DNA of 64,000 nt from assembly GCA_902793295.1 (NCBI GenBank), contig CADBDA010000005.1:80281-144280 (forward strand), given 5' to 3'. How positions within the stretch are numbered: the first letter of the stretch is position 1; each line of letters begins with the position of its first letter. Below are positions 16,204-24,882 of this stretch, piece after piece. The position numbers and the translations under genes were made by a program. The notes beneath the pieces were generated by a model. The model did no database searches. It worked only from the letters and a program-made list of their open reading frames with translations, and was not told the DNA's origin. This DNA is from an uncultured Bacteroidota bacterium (GTDB lineage Bacteria; Bacteroidota; Bacteroidia; Bacteroidales; P3).

Positions 16204-18078
16204 ATGAAAAACAGATCCTTTTCCAAAAAGCTCAGCCGGAGAATCATACTGGTTGTGGCTTTTGTCTTCGTTGTCGGACTGGTGGTGGTGGGTGTCGTCT
16301 CCAGCAAAATCATCGCCGAGGAGGCGGAACAGTCCACCCGAGCCATCCTGCATGGCACCATCAGCGATTTCGAACTGCCGCTCAATGAAGTGGAAATTGC
16401 CACGCGCACCGTGGCGGCATTGATGATGAACGCCAAAAATGTCGAAATGGTCGAAACCATTCTGCACAGAACAGTGGAAGTGGATTCGCTGATATGTGCG
16501 GGTTCGGTGATGATCCCCACCGAAAACGGTCCGGGTGTCATCTACAGCTATTTGGACAGCAACGGTGTGCTGCGAAGCTTCCGTCAGTCGGGCGGATGGG
16601 CCGACGATTCGTGGGCTTGCCGCTGCATGGAGGCTGCCAACCGCTTGCGCCGTCCCTTTTGGGCACCGCCCTACAAGGCCGAGGGCGACCGCCAGATGCA
16701 GGTCACGTCGTTCTGCTTCCCGGTGTTCCGCGCCGAAGGGGACGACAGCACGCTGGCCGGTATCGTGACTTCCGAACTCTCTATAGATTGGATGGAGAAG
16801 CGTTGCGAGAGTTTGCGCCCCTACGCGAATTCGCTGACTACAGTGGCATGCGGCGACCAGATTATCGGCATCACCGACACGGCTCTTATCCGTCAGATTC
16901 AGAAGACCATGGCGGACAACAAGGACTTGAGCGCCTTGCAGGAGGATATGAAGCAGGGCAAGGACAGCTTGCGCCGCATCAGGACGGGCTCGAAGCTCAG
17001 TTTCGTCGTCTACGGCCCGCTCCACAACGGCTGGATGGCGTCTATCGTTTGCCCCTACCGCGAGGTGCTGGCCCGATCGTCGCAGATGCACGTGCAACTG
17101 TTCATTATCGGTATCTTTGGCCTGTTAATCCTTTATTTCATTTGCCGCCACACCATCAAACGTATGACGCTCCCCATCACCGAGCTGTCGGATGCTGCGC
17201 TCCGCATGGCCAAAGGCGATTTCAAGGCCGAACTGCCTGCCATCAAGAGCCAGGACGAGATGAAGCACCTGCGTGACTCGTTCATCTTTATGCAGAATTC
17301 CATCACCGACTATATCCAGGAACTGAAAACCACCACGGCGGCCAACGAACGCATGGAGTCGGAACTCAACGTGGCACGCAACATCCAGATGGGCATGCTG
17401 CGACACGATTTCCCCGACAATCTCCATGCCCTGCTGGTCCCGGCCAAGGAGGTGGGCGGCGACCTGTACGACTATGTCGTCCGCGGCAACAAGCTCTATT
17501 TCGCTGTGGGCGATGTCTCGGGAAAGGGTGTGCCGGCTTCACTGATGATGGCTATCACTCGGGCGGCGCTGCGCTTTGTGGCCAGCCTGGACCAACCCAT
17601 CGACAAGATGGTCAGCCGCATCAACAGCAGTGTGGCCGATTCCAACAGCGACAATATGTTCGTCACCCTCTTCTTCGGCTGCCTGAACCTCGACAACGGT
17701 CATCTGGATTTCTGCAACGCCGGCCATAATCCCATACTGCTCATCCCTGCCCATGGTAAGGCTTACTTCTTGAAGGCCAAAGCCAATCTGGCCATCGGCC
17801 TCTTCGACAACTTCCCCTACGAGGCGGAGTGTGTCGACCTGACTCCGGGCACCCGCCTGGTGGCCTATACCGACGGCGTCAACGAGGCCGAGAAGCTGGA
17901 CAAGAGCCTCTACGGCAACGACCGGCTGCTTTCGTGGGCTGACAGCGTCAAGGCTCACGACCTCGATGTCGACGAGAAAGACATTGTCGAAGACCTCTAT
18001 GCCTCGGTGAAGGAATTCACCGCCGGCAACCAGCAGAACGACGATATCACCATCATGAGCTTGAAATACGTCAAGTAG
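16204..18078 (+). CDS. Membrane sensor with HAMP and SpoIIE-type PP2C phosphatase domain
   Basis: 624 residues. TM1 about 14-32, a 260-residue periplasmic sensor region (Cache-like), TM2 about 294-315, a HAMP linker (RMTLPITELSDAALRMAKGDF), a coiled coil (AANERMESELNVARNIQMGML), then a PP2C/SpoIIE domain with metal-binding Asp in VGGDLYDYV, VGDVSGKGVPASL, FCNAGHNP and VAYTDGVNEA. Such RsbU-like proteins dephosphorylate anti-anti-sigma factors in partner-switching cascades, in response to an external signal. No anti-sigma or antagonist gene lies nearby, so the target is unknown. Confidence 0.88.
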   Translation: MKNRSFSKKLSRRIILVVAFVFVVGLVVVGVVSSKIIAEEAEQSTRAILHGTISDFELPLNEVEIATRTVAALMMNAKNVEMVETILHRTVEVDSLICAGSVMIPTENGPGVIYSYLDSNGVLRSFRQSGGWADDSWACRCMEAANRLRRPFWAPPYKAEGDRQMQVTSFCFPVFRAEGDDSTLAGIVTSELSIDWMEKRCESLRPYANSLTTVACGDQIIGITDTALIRQIQKTMADNKDLSALQEDMKQGKDSLRRIRTGSKLSFVVYGPLHNGWMASIVCPYREVLARSSQMHVQLFIIGIFGLLILYFICRHTIKRMTLPITELSDAALRMAKGDFKAELPAIKSQDEMKHLRDSFIFMQNSITDYIQELKTTTAANERMESELNVARNIQMGMLRHDFPDNLHALLVPAKEVGGDLYDYVVRGNKLYFAVGDVSGKGVPASLMMAITRAALRFVASLDQPIDKMVSRINSSVADSNSDNMFVTLFFGCLNLDNGHLDFCNAGHNPILLIPAHGKAYFLKAKANLAIGLFDNFPYEAECVDLTPGTRLVAYTDGVNEAEKLDKSLYGNDRLLSWADSVKAHDLDVDEKDIVEDLYASVKEFTAGNQQNDDITIMSLKYVK

Positions 18079-18149
18079 CGGGTGGATTGTAAGTCGATGT
18101 TGCAAACTGAAAGGAATATTCAATTAATAATAAACTCCATTACCTTCTG

Positions 18150-18377
18150 TTAGGCAATTTCATCTACAGCAATCCGACGAAGCTTTATTTCGGCGACGAT
18201 TCGCTCAACTATCTTCACAACGAACTGAAGAACTATGGACTGGTGATGCACAGCGCCGAATTGGGAGTCACCGAACAGAATATGGAAGCCATCGCCAACG
18301 GCACCTTCCTGCTCAAGGGCGGCTACAGATAGCTGACCCGCGACGAGGTGATCCAGATTCTCCGCGAGAGTCTCTGA
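18150..18377 (+). pseudogene. Iron-containing (butanol-type) alcohol dehydrogenase, internal deletion
   Basis: The frame reads GNFIYSNPTKLYFGDDSL, the characteristic N-terminus of YqhD/butanol dehydrogenases. After about 30 codons it jumps to the family's C-terminal end (ELGVTEQNMEAIANG, LKGGYR). A stop codon follows GGYR in place of the residue before LTRDEVIQILRESL, the usual last helix. About 300 internal codons, including the NAD and iron sites, are missing and no ATG is present. It is a dead remnant. The rest of 18079-18722 shows only a GC-rich hairpin near 18409-18451 and the promoter of the next gene. Confidence 0.82.
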
Positions 18378-18587
18378 GGTCGGAACAGGTGCTTTCTATA
18401 CTCACCAACAGGTTGCCGCCGGACACCCCCCTGGGTTGCCCGGCGGTTGCTGTTTGTAACGTGCCGCCCCAGCCGCCGCCGAAAAGCTTCGCTAGGGGAG
18501 AGGCGGGCGCATAATGATGAGGCGTTTCTGTAAAATATTGAATATCATCCAATCGATGTGGCTTTGCCACTTTTTTGTGCTCAAATG

Positions 18588-18618
18588 TTCGTTTTCTCAT
18601 GAAAAAATGCTATTTTTG
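18588..18618 (+). promoter_or_regulatory. Likely promoter of the beta-CASP nuclease gene
   Basis: TTCG (18588-18591), 19 bases, TATTTTTG (18611-18618). The -33 box has one mismatch. The leader would be about 100 bases. Confidence 0.5.
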
Positions 18619-18722
18619 ACACTTTAAAAAACTGATTTTTTAGGGTAGAATTGTCGTACAATTTATTGTTTTTGACATGTTTGTATGATTATTCCGCCTG
18701 TTTGTCATTATAGGCTATAAAC

Positions 18723-20123
18723 ATGAATTTATCTTTTCTAGGAGCAACACAGGAGGTGACCGGAAGCAAGCACCTCATCACTACAAAAAAGGGTCTTAAA
18801 ATACTGCTTGACTGCGGTATGTATCAGGGTAAAGGCCTCGAGACCGACGCCATGAACCGTGACTTGGGTTTTGATCCTAAAGAAATCGACTATCTCATTC
18901 TTTCCCATGCCCATATCGACCATTCGGGTCTGATTCCCTATATCTACAAGCAGGGCTTTAACGGCGTGATTGTCTGTACTCCGGCCACCCGTGACCTTTG
19001 TGCCATCATGTTGGCCGATGCGGGTCGCATCCAGGAATCGGATACCCAGACGTTCAACAAAAAACGCCAGAAGCAGGGGCTGGAACCGGTGGAGCCTATC
19101 TATACCGAGGCCGACGCTCAGGCTTGCATGCAGTGCTTCATCAGCGTTCCTTACCACAAGAAATTCAACATCGAAGGCGAGGTTACGGTGGAATTTTTCG
19201 ATGCGGGCCATATCCTTGGCAGTGCCTTGGTGTACCTCGAAATCAAGGAGGGCCGCCGCACCATCAAACTCGGCTTCACGGGCGATGTGGGTCGTTACGA
19301 CAAACACATCCTCAAGGATCCCGAACCGTTCCCGCAAGTGGACTATCTGCTGATGGAATCGACCTACGGCGACCGGTTGCACACTACCCTCGACAACGCA
19401 GAGCAGGAACTGCTGATGGCGGTGCTGGATACCTGCACCAAGAAGAAAGGCAAGCTGATCATCCCCTCATTTGCCATCGGTCGCGCCCAGGAAATTGTCT
19501 ATGCCCTCGACCGTCTGCACTCCAAACGCTTGCTGCCCGACATCGACGTTTTTGTCGATAGCCCGCTGAGCGTCAACGCCACCAACATCATGCGTCTGCA
19601 CACCGAGTGCTTCAACGACGATATCGTTGCTTACATGAAGGAAAACCCCGATCCATTCGGGTTCGACCGTCTGCAGTACATCCAGTCGGTGGAGGCTTCG
19701 AAGGCGCTGAATGTGCGACACAAACCTTGCATCATCATCTCGGCATCGGGCATGATGGAGGCCGGACGTGTGAAGCACCATCTGGCCAACAATATCGACA
19801 ACCCGTCGACCACCGTGCTTTGTGTCGGCTACTGCGAACCGTCGACGCTGGGCGCCAAGATTATGCGTGGCGACAAGAAGGTCTCCATCTTTGGCCGTCC
19901 CTACGAGGTGCGTGCCGAACTGCGACGCATCGAGTCCCTCTCCGGTCATGGCGACTACGAGGAGCTGTTGCGATACATCTCCTGCCAGGAGAAACGCCGT
20001 CTGAAGAAAATCTTCCTCGTCCATGGCGAGGCCGAAACTCAGGAACACTTCAAGGAAACCCTCAACAAACGCGGCTACAAACGCGTCGAAGTGGCCACCT
20101 TCCGCGAAACCGTAGAACTCTAG
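18723..20123 (+). CDS. MBL-fold beta-CASP ribonuclease-like protein
   Basis: 466 residues. A metallo-beta-lactamase core with the zinc motif SHAHIDHSG (61-69), DAGHILGSA and FTGDVGR, a beta-CASP insert, and the C-terminal block SLSGHGDYEEL followed by IFLVHGEAETQEHF. This is the CPSF73-like/KH-less archaeal-bacterial family thought to process RNA as endo- or 5' exonucleases. No signal peptide, so it is cytoplasmic. It stands 51 bp before cstA, but the two have no obvious functional link. Confidence 0.9.
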   Translation: MNLSFLGATQEVTGSKHLITTKKGLKILLDCGMYQGKGLETDAMNRDLGFDPKEIDYLILSHAHIDHSGLIPYIYKQGFNGVIVCTPATRDLCAIMLADAGRIQESDTQTFNKKRQKQGLEPVEPIYTEADAQACMQCFISVPYHKKFNIEGEVTVEFFDAGHILGSALVYLEIKEGRRTIKLGFTGDVGRYDKHILKDPEPFPQVDYLLMESTYGDRLHTTLDNAEQELLMAVLDTCTKKKGKLIIPSFAIGRAQEIVYALDRLHSKRLLPDIDVFVDSPLSVNATNIMRLHTECFNDDIVAYMKENPDPFGFDRLQYIQSVEASKALNVRHKPCIIISASGMMEAGRVKHHLANNIDNPSTTVLCVGYCEPSTLGAKIMRGDKKVSIFGRPYEVRAELRRIESLSGHGDYEELLRYISCQEKRRLKKIFLVHGEAETQEHFKETLNKRGYKRVEVATFRETVEL

Positions 20124-20174
20124 CTCCTATCAGAGCATATCCTCATATCAACAAGAAAATTATCTAAAAAAATC

Positions 20175-21671
20175 ATGATTACGTTCATTGTTTCAATAGT
20201 CTTGCTCGTTTTAGGCTATGTCATTTATTCCAAATTTATCGGCGAACGTATCGCCATCAATCCTCGTCGTATCACTCCTGCCACCTCCCATGAGGACGGT
20301 GTCGACTATGTGCCCATGAAGCCTTGGCGCATATTCCTTATCCAATTCCTCAACATCGCTGGCGTGGGTCCCATCTGTGGAGCCATCATGGGCGCCAAGT
20401 TCGGTACGGCGTCGTTTCTCTGGATTGTCTTCGGCTCCATCTTTGCCGGTGCTGTCCACGACTTCATAGCGGGTTTCATGTCTATGCGCCACAATGGCTG
20501 CTCGCTTCCCGAAATTCACGGCGCTTTCCTGGGTAACGGCACCAAGCAGGTGATGCGCTATTTCACCGTCTTTCTGATGATTCTGGTGGGTGCTGTTTTT
20601 GTGAAGACCCCCGCACAGCTCCTTATCGACCAGTTCACACCAGGCTGGCAAATCTGGATCTGGCCTGTCATCATTTTTGCCTACTATCTCGTTGCTACGC
20701 TGGTGCCTATCGACAAACTCATCGGCAAAATCTATCCCATATTCGGACTGCTGCTTTTGTTGATGGCTGTCTTCATCGTTGTGGCTTTCTTTGTCCACGA
20801 TGTGCAGCTTGTCGAGATTTGGGATGGTTTGGGCAATCGTCATTTCGATAAAAATGGCAATCCCGATGCTGCCGCCAATCCCATCTTCCCCATGATGTTT
20901 GTCAGCATCGCCTGCGGTGCCATCAGCGGTTTCCACGCCACCCAGTCTCCTCTTATGGCACGTTGTATGACCAACGAACGTCAGGCGCGTCCTATCTTCT
21001 ACGGCGCCATGATTGCCGAGGGGGTTGTGGCGCTGATCTGGGCTGCTGCTGCTGCCTATTTCTTCCACGACAAGATCGATCTTTGCATCGGCAAGAGCGG
21101 TGACGCCATGGTGGGTGTCATTGCCAGGGAGTGGTTCACACCTACGTTGGCTGTCGTCACCTTACTGGGAGTCATCAGCGCAGCCGTCACCAGTGGCGAC
21201 ACGGCACTGCGTTCAGCTCGTCTTATTGTTGCCGACATGTTTCACGTCGACCAGAAGCCTATTCTCAACCGTATCTTTGTGGCGCTGCCTATATTCATCA
21301 TCTCTGGCGGCATTCTGGTCTATTCCTTCCGCGATGCCCAAGGCTTTGAGACCATCTGGCGCTACTTCGCATGGGCCAATCAGGTACTGGCTACTGTGAC
21401 GCTGTGGGCCATCACGTCGTTCCTCTACCTGCGTCGTGGCAAGGGCATGTGGCTGATAACCCTCATACCGGCATTATTCATGACCATGGTGTGCGCCAGC
21501 TTCATCTTCGTGTCGCAAACCGAAGGCCTTGGTGCCTTCATTCCGCGTCCGTGGGGCTATGCCATATCGGGTGTCATCTCGCTGTTCGCCCCTGTCTTCA
21601 GCGGTTTCTGGCGCCAGAAACGTGGTGTCGAAGCGTTGCCCAATTCTACTACAAAGCGGAATCACAAATAA
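20175..21671 (+). CDS. cstA: CstA-family carbon starvation/pyruvate transporter
   Basis: 498 residues, the short form typical of Bacteroidetes (the E. coli protein is about 700). It is very hydrophobic with about a dozen membrane segments. Family motifs include YSKFIGERI near the start, FLNIAGVGPICGAIMGAKFG (54-73), VGAVFVKTPAQLL and ISGFHATQSPLMARCM. CstA-type proteins take up peptides or pyruvate across the inner membrane, often when carbon is short. It has no visible terminator; about 200 bp of non-coding DNA follow. Confidence 0.92.
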   Translation: MITFIVSIVLLVLGYVIYSKFIGERIAINPRRITPATSHEDGVDYVPMKPWRIFLIQFLNIAGVGPICGAIMGAKFGTASFLWIVFGSIFAGAVHDFIAGFMSMRHNGCSLPEIHGAFLGNGTKQVMRYFTVFLMILVGAVFVKTPAQLLIDQFTPGWQIWIWPVIIFAYYLVATLVPIDKLIGKIYPIFGLLLLLMAVFIVVAFFVHDVQLVEIWDGLGNRHFDKNGNPDAAANPIFPMMFVSIACGAISGFHATQSPLMARCMTNERQARPIFYGAMIAEGVVALIWAAAAAYFFHDKIDLCIGKSGDAMVGVIAREWFTPTLAVVTLLGVISAAVTSGDTALRSARLIVADMFHVDQKPILNRIFVALPIFIISGGILVYSFRDAQGFETIWRYFAWANQVLATVTLWAITSFLYLRRGKGMWLITLIPALFMTMVCASFIFVSQTEGLGAFIPRPWGYAISGVISLFAPVFSGFWRQKRGVEALPNSTTKRNHK

Positions 21672-21843
21672 ATGTCGTCGCCGCTTCCGGTGGGGAAATG
21701 GCATCCGCTTCGGTTTTTTCCCCTGATGGAACAACGCTTTTGTTGTCGGCCCACTGTCAGTGCCGACAAGCCGTATGACAAATAAAATCGGACCTGAATG
21801 CAATAAAAATGCAGAAATTAGGTTCTATATGTTGAAAAAGTAG

Positions 21844-21851
21844 TATTTTTG
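21844..21851 (+). promoter_or_regulatory. -7 box of the secreted repeat protein gene
   Basis: TATTTTTG, exact to TAnnTTTG, 22 bases before the ATG at 21874. No good -33 element. Confidence 0.6.
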
Positions 21852-21873
21852 CATTTTAAAAAATAGATTGAAA

Positions 21874-22704
21874 ATGAAGAAAATCATTTTGTTCGCAATT
21901 GTTACCGTGCTGTTCTCTAGTGTCTTTGCTGCCAATGGAGGCCCCCGCAAAAATTCACGCACCGAAATGGGTATCAATGGAAACGCACTCTACGTCATCG
22001 AATACACCTATAATATTTATGGTGGTAAGAATGGCGGCCGCCAGCTGGTGTGCATCGACAGCATCACCTTCGACAAACGTGGCAATTTCCAGGATAAAAT
22101 CCGTCGCACCAACGGCGACTATATCTATTATTCCTACTATTTCGACGTCAACGGCTACGCATTGGGCTGGAACGAATACAACCGCGCCAACCAGCTGACC
22201 GGCCGCACGGCTTACCTCAACGACAAGAACGGCAACCGCTTGGAACGTACTGTCTATATGAAGGAGCGCATGTCGAAAAAGGAAACCAGTCGTTACGAGA
22301 ACAACCGTCTGGTGGAGGAACAGAGCTACGGCTCCGACGGCCAGATGACCGAGCGTCGTGTCTACAAATACGACAATATGGGCAACAATACCGAACTGGA
22401 GTTCTACAACTCCGACGGTGACTTGATGCAGCGTTACCTCTACAAATACGACAATCGTGGCAACCGCATCGAATGGCGTTTCTATGATGCTGACGAATTT
22501 CTGGTGGCACTGACTACCTATTATTACGACGACCACGACAATGTGGTGGAGGTCTCTTCGTTCAACTACGACGAGCACCTCAATTGGAAGCACAGCTACG
22601 TTTACGAATACGACGAGGACGACAACTGGGTGCGCCAGACCATCTATCGCAATAACAACCCCTATCAGGTTATCGAGCGCGAGATCGCCTTCCCGGCAGA
22701 TTGA
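21874..22704 (+). CDS. Secreted YD-repeat-like protein
   Basis: 276 residues from MKKIILFAIVTVLF; a TTG two codons upstream is less likely. A signal peptide ends near VFAANG. The mature part is a series of about ten short repeats of the form Y-x-Y-D-x-x-G-N-x-x-E followed by a strand, as in RHS/YD-repeat and MORN-like proteins (KYDNMGNNTELEFY, KYDNRGNRIEWRFY). It should form an elongated beta structure outside the cytoplasm. No catalytic motif is seen. It is monocistronic. Confidence 0.7.
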   Translation: MKKIILFAIVTVLFSSVFAANGGPRKNSRTEMGINGNALYVIEYTYNIYGGKNGGRQLVCIDSITFDKRGNFQDKIRRTNGDYIYYSYYFDVNGYALGWNEYNRANQLTGRTAYLNDKNGNRLERTVYMKERMSKKETSRYENNRLVEEQSYGSDGQMTERRVYKYDNMGNNTELEFYNSDGDLMQRYLYKYDNRGNRIEWRFYDADEFLVALTTYYYDDHDNVVEVSSFNYDEHLNWKHSYVYEYDEDDNWVRQTIYRNNNPYQVIEREIAFPAD

Positions 22705-22737
22705 TTTTTACTGCAGAAAAGATTCAAACAAGTCCTA

Positions 22738-22813
22738 TAAAAGTTCTACCCAAGCTGTAGCCAGGTTCAAGCAGGTTTTCTGAACGTGGCCACAGTTTGG
22801 GTAGAATTCTTTT
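22738..22813. repeat. Long imperfect hairpin after the YD-repeat gene
   Basis: The outer arms (AAAAGTTCTACCCAA and TTTGGGTAGAATTCTTTT) and inner arms (CTGTAGCCAGGTTCA and TGAACGTGGCCACAG) pair almost throughout, giving a stem near 30 bp. A small hairpin GTAGG/CCTAC follows. It may end the upstream transcript, although the T-run is weak, or be a small dispersed element. Confidence 0.55.
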
Positions 22814-22884
22814 AGTAGGTCGTCCTACCCTTAGTGTCTTTGCAAGTCGTTGATGGACGAGAGGCAATAGAATACGGGAAATGA

Positions 22885-22894
22885 CGTTATAACG
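22885..22894. repeat. CGTTATAACG palindrome before the flavoprotein gene
   Basis: A perfect 10-base palindrome 22 bases before the start codon. The same word recurs twice, overlapping, before the GNAT gene at 23950-23967. Confidence 0.45.
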
Positions 22895-22915
22895 AAATGA
22901 AATAACAATATAATT

Positions 22916-23563
22916 ATGAAGAGAATTATCATTATTGATGGCGGGCCGCGGAAGAATTTCAATACTGCCGCGATGTTACAGAAATTCGCTGAAGGGGCCG
23001 GCTCGGTCAGTGACCAGATTGAAGTGAAGACGGTGCGCCTATATGACCTCGACTATAGGGGTTGTATGTCGTGTATGGCCTGCAAAATCAAAGGTAAAGC
23101 TTCGAATGTGTGCCGCTTCAAGGATGCGCTGACACCTGTATTGGAGGATGTTGCTGGCGCCGACGGCTTGGTGCTGGGATCGCCTATCTATTTTGGCGAC
23201 GTGACAGGTCAGATGCGCACCTTCCTCGAACGACTGGCGTTCCCGTGGCTATCGTACAACGACTACAGCCTGACGGCACCTAAGCGGATGCCCGTGGTGC
23301 TGGTGGAGACGATGAACGGCACTCCCGATCGTAACAACAGCAATGGCTATGGCTCGATGGAGCCTTGCATTGCCGGAGCCCTCGGCCAACCGGAGCGCCT
23401 GATTGCCTACAACACCTACCAGGTGAAGGACTACAGCCGCTTTGAGCTGGGTGGCTTTTCGGAAGAGGCCAAGCGCCAGTATCGCGACGAGCATTGGGAA
23501 GCGGACCTGCAGCGGGCCTACGAGGCAGGCCGGAAGATGGCAAATGACATTATGGCGCGATGA
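22916..23563 (+). CDS. Flavodoxin-family NAD(P)H-dependent oxidoreductase / iron-sulfur flavoprotein
   Basis: 215 residues. A flavodoxin-like fold begins MKRIIIIDGGPRKNFNT, whose loop binds FMN phosphate, and continues with LGSPIYFGDVTGQMRTFLER. The cysteines C50, C53 and C56 in GCMSCMACK plus C66 resemble the cluster-binding site of iron-sulfur flavoproteins. It probably reduces quinones or small redox partners in the cytoplasm. A near-consensus TGTCTTTG at about 22835 may be its -7 box. Confidence 0.85.
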   Translation: MKRIIIIDGGPRKNFNTAAMLQKFAEGAGSVSDQIEVKTVRLYDLDYRGCMSCMACKIKGKASNVCRFKDALTPVLEDVAGADGLVLGSPIYFGDVTGQMRTFLERLAFPWLSYNDYSLTAPKRMPVVLVETMNGTPDRNNSNGYGSMEPCIAGALGQPERLIAYNTYQVKDYSRFELGGFSEEAKRQYRDEHWEADLQRAYEAGRKMANDIMAR

Positions 23564-23625
23564 CGCAATAATGAAATAATCGATACAATGTAAATCTCAC
23601 ACTTCGGGTATTTTTGACTTGATAC

Positions 23626-23922
23626 TTGGGTGATGACCAATTGCCTGCTGGTGCTGTGCATACCCTTATTCTGATGCTTGGCAAGCAGATAGAAGGTCAG
23701 CTGGCGACATTCCGCGAAGAGGGCGGATTCACGGAACCGCTGACGGCCGAACGTCTGGCTCACCGCACGGAACAGAGCCTTCAAGCCGATGCACCCGCTT
23801 GTCCGGTTTTCGGCAAGCCTATGATCAAACGTGTCGCAAGAAAGGGGATGAATTCAGGACGGGAGTTTTGGAGTTGCTCGGGATATCCCCAATGCAATGT
23901 GACAAGAAATATTATTAATTGA
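23626..23922 (+). pseudogene. Truncated four-helix-bundle-suffix protein with degenerate zinc finger
   Basis: The frame matches only the C-terminal half of a Bacteroidetes four-helix-bundle-suffix protein: LMLGKQIEGQLATFREEGGFTE, then a topoisomerase-I-type zinc finger (FWSCSGYPQC). The expected CPxCGKPM reads CPVFGKPM, so one of four zinc ligands is lost. The N-terminal helices are absent, with stop codons upstream, and the frame has only a TTG start. It is probably a decayed remnant. Confidence 0.65.
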
Positions 23923-23949
23923 TGGTGTGATTTCGTTTTGATGGGATTT

Positions 23950-23991
23950 CGTTATAACGTTATAACGTTATTTCGTGATAACGTGATAACG
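23950..23991. repeat. Cluster of CGTTATAACG/CGTGATAACG words
   Basis: Two overlapping CGTTATAACG palindromes (23950-23959, 23958-23967) are followed by two CGTGATAACG variants (about 23974-23991), 19 bases before the GNAT start. Confidence 0.5.
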
Positions 23992-24009
23992 ACAAAATGT
24001 TCTAAGATT

Positions 24010-24501
24010 ATGGAAAAAAAGTTCAATATCCGTCATGCGAGGGCCGATGAGGCGGGCCTTGTGTTGGAATTCATCAAGAAACTGGCTGCATACGAGAAAT
24101 GTGCCGACGAGGTGGTGGCCGACGAGGCGACGCTGCATCATTCGCTCTTTGTGGAGCGATCCGCCGAGGTACTCTTTGCCGAAGAGGATGGCGTAGTGAT
24201 AGGCTTCGCCTTGTTCTTCCACAATTTCTCCACTTTCGTTGGTCGTAAAGGGCTCTACCTCGAAGACCTGTTCATCGTGCCCGAGAAACGCGGATGTGGC
24301 TACGGGAAGGCCCTGCTGAAACACCTGGCGCAGCTGGCAGTGGAGCGCAACTGCGGCCGCATGGAGTGGATATGCCTCGACTGGAACCAGCCGGCCCTGA
24401 AGGTGTACCGCAGCATCGGCGCCATCCCGATGGACGAGTGGACGGTGCAGCGGCTTGACGAGGCGTCGCTGAAACGGTTCGCTTCTGACGCCACATTGTA
24501 G
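24010..24501 (+). CDS. GNAT-family N-acetyltransferase
   Basis: 163 residues from MEKKFNIRHARADEAGL; the longer TTG frame from 23938 runs through the repeat cluster and is rejected. The acetyl-CoA loop is VPEKRGCGYGKALLKHL (near 97). The sequence resembles diamine/spermidine acetyltransferases: FIKKLAAYEKCADEV and LDWNQPALKVYRSIGA. It transfers acetyl from acetyl-CoA to a primary amine; polyamine is a reasonable but unproven substrate. The gene stands alone, with repeat words just before its start. Confidence 0.88.
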   Translation: MEKKFNIRHARADEAGLVLEFIKKLAAYEKCADEVVADEATLHHSLFVERSAEVLFAEEDGVVIGFALFFHNFSTFVGRKGLYLEDLFIVPEKRGCGYGKALLKHLAQLAVERNCGRMEWICLDWNQPALKVYRSIGAIPMDEWTVQRLDEASLKRFASDATL

Positions 24502-24585
24502 GCGGTGTCTTGTCACCGATTCGCTTGCGTGGGGATCGAGAAACGGCGCTCCATGGCTTTTCCCACCGACATCACAAAAACATTT

Positions 24586-24616
24586 TTCCCCTATAATCAA
24601 AAAAATGCTATCTTTG
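24586..24616 (+). promoter_or_regulatory. Promoter of the structured leader
   Basis: TATCTTTG (24609-24616) is an exact -7 box. A T-rich TTTC stands about 20 bases upstream as an imperfect -33 element. Confidence 0.55.
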
Positions 24617-24619
24617 CAT

Positions 24620-24781
24620 AGGTTTATCGTATAATCTACCGAGACGTATAATACTCTGAAAATGGGGTCAGTTAAAGGTTCCAGATAAACGCTGATAATT
24701 GACCGGAATTTTAACCGAAATACAGGGTATGATACGCAAGAAAATGACCATTCTTGTCGCCCTTATGGCGACTTTTTTTTT
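24620..24781 (+). ncRNA. Candidate structured leader RNA ending in a terminator
   Basis: Between the -7 box and the membrane protein gene lies about 160 bases with two CGTATAAT repeats (24628, 24645), a 9-bp stem (GGTCAGTTA with TAATTGACC, one G-T pair, in about 24664-24703), and a classical terminator GTCGCC-CTTAT-GGCGAC plus nine T (24755-24781). A gene follows 100 bases later. The design resembles transcription attenuation or a small RNA. No known riboswitch class is recognised. Confidence 0.4.
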
Positions 24782-24851
24782 CAACAAGTGTCACGGCACG
24801 GAAGAGCGTCCTTCCATGGAAGGTGCTTTTGCGTGTGGCTTGCATGAGTAA
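24729..24851 (+). CDS. Possible 40-residue leader or small peptide
   Basis: ATG-started frame MIRKKMTILVALMATFFFNK, continuing polar to LHE. It has a hydrophobic segment and two cysteines late (KCHG, ACG). The frame spans the terminator hairpin, so ribosomes translating it would block hairpin formation. That is the logic of a leader peptide, but the coding evidence is only the open frame. Confidence 0.3.
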   Translation: MIRKKMTILVALMATFFFNKCHGTEERPSMEGAFACGLHE

Positions 24852-24882
24852 TGCATTTTTTCCTCTTTAAATAATCAATCCT

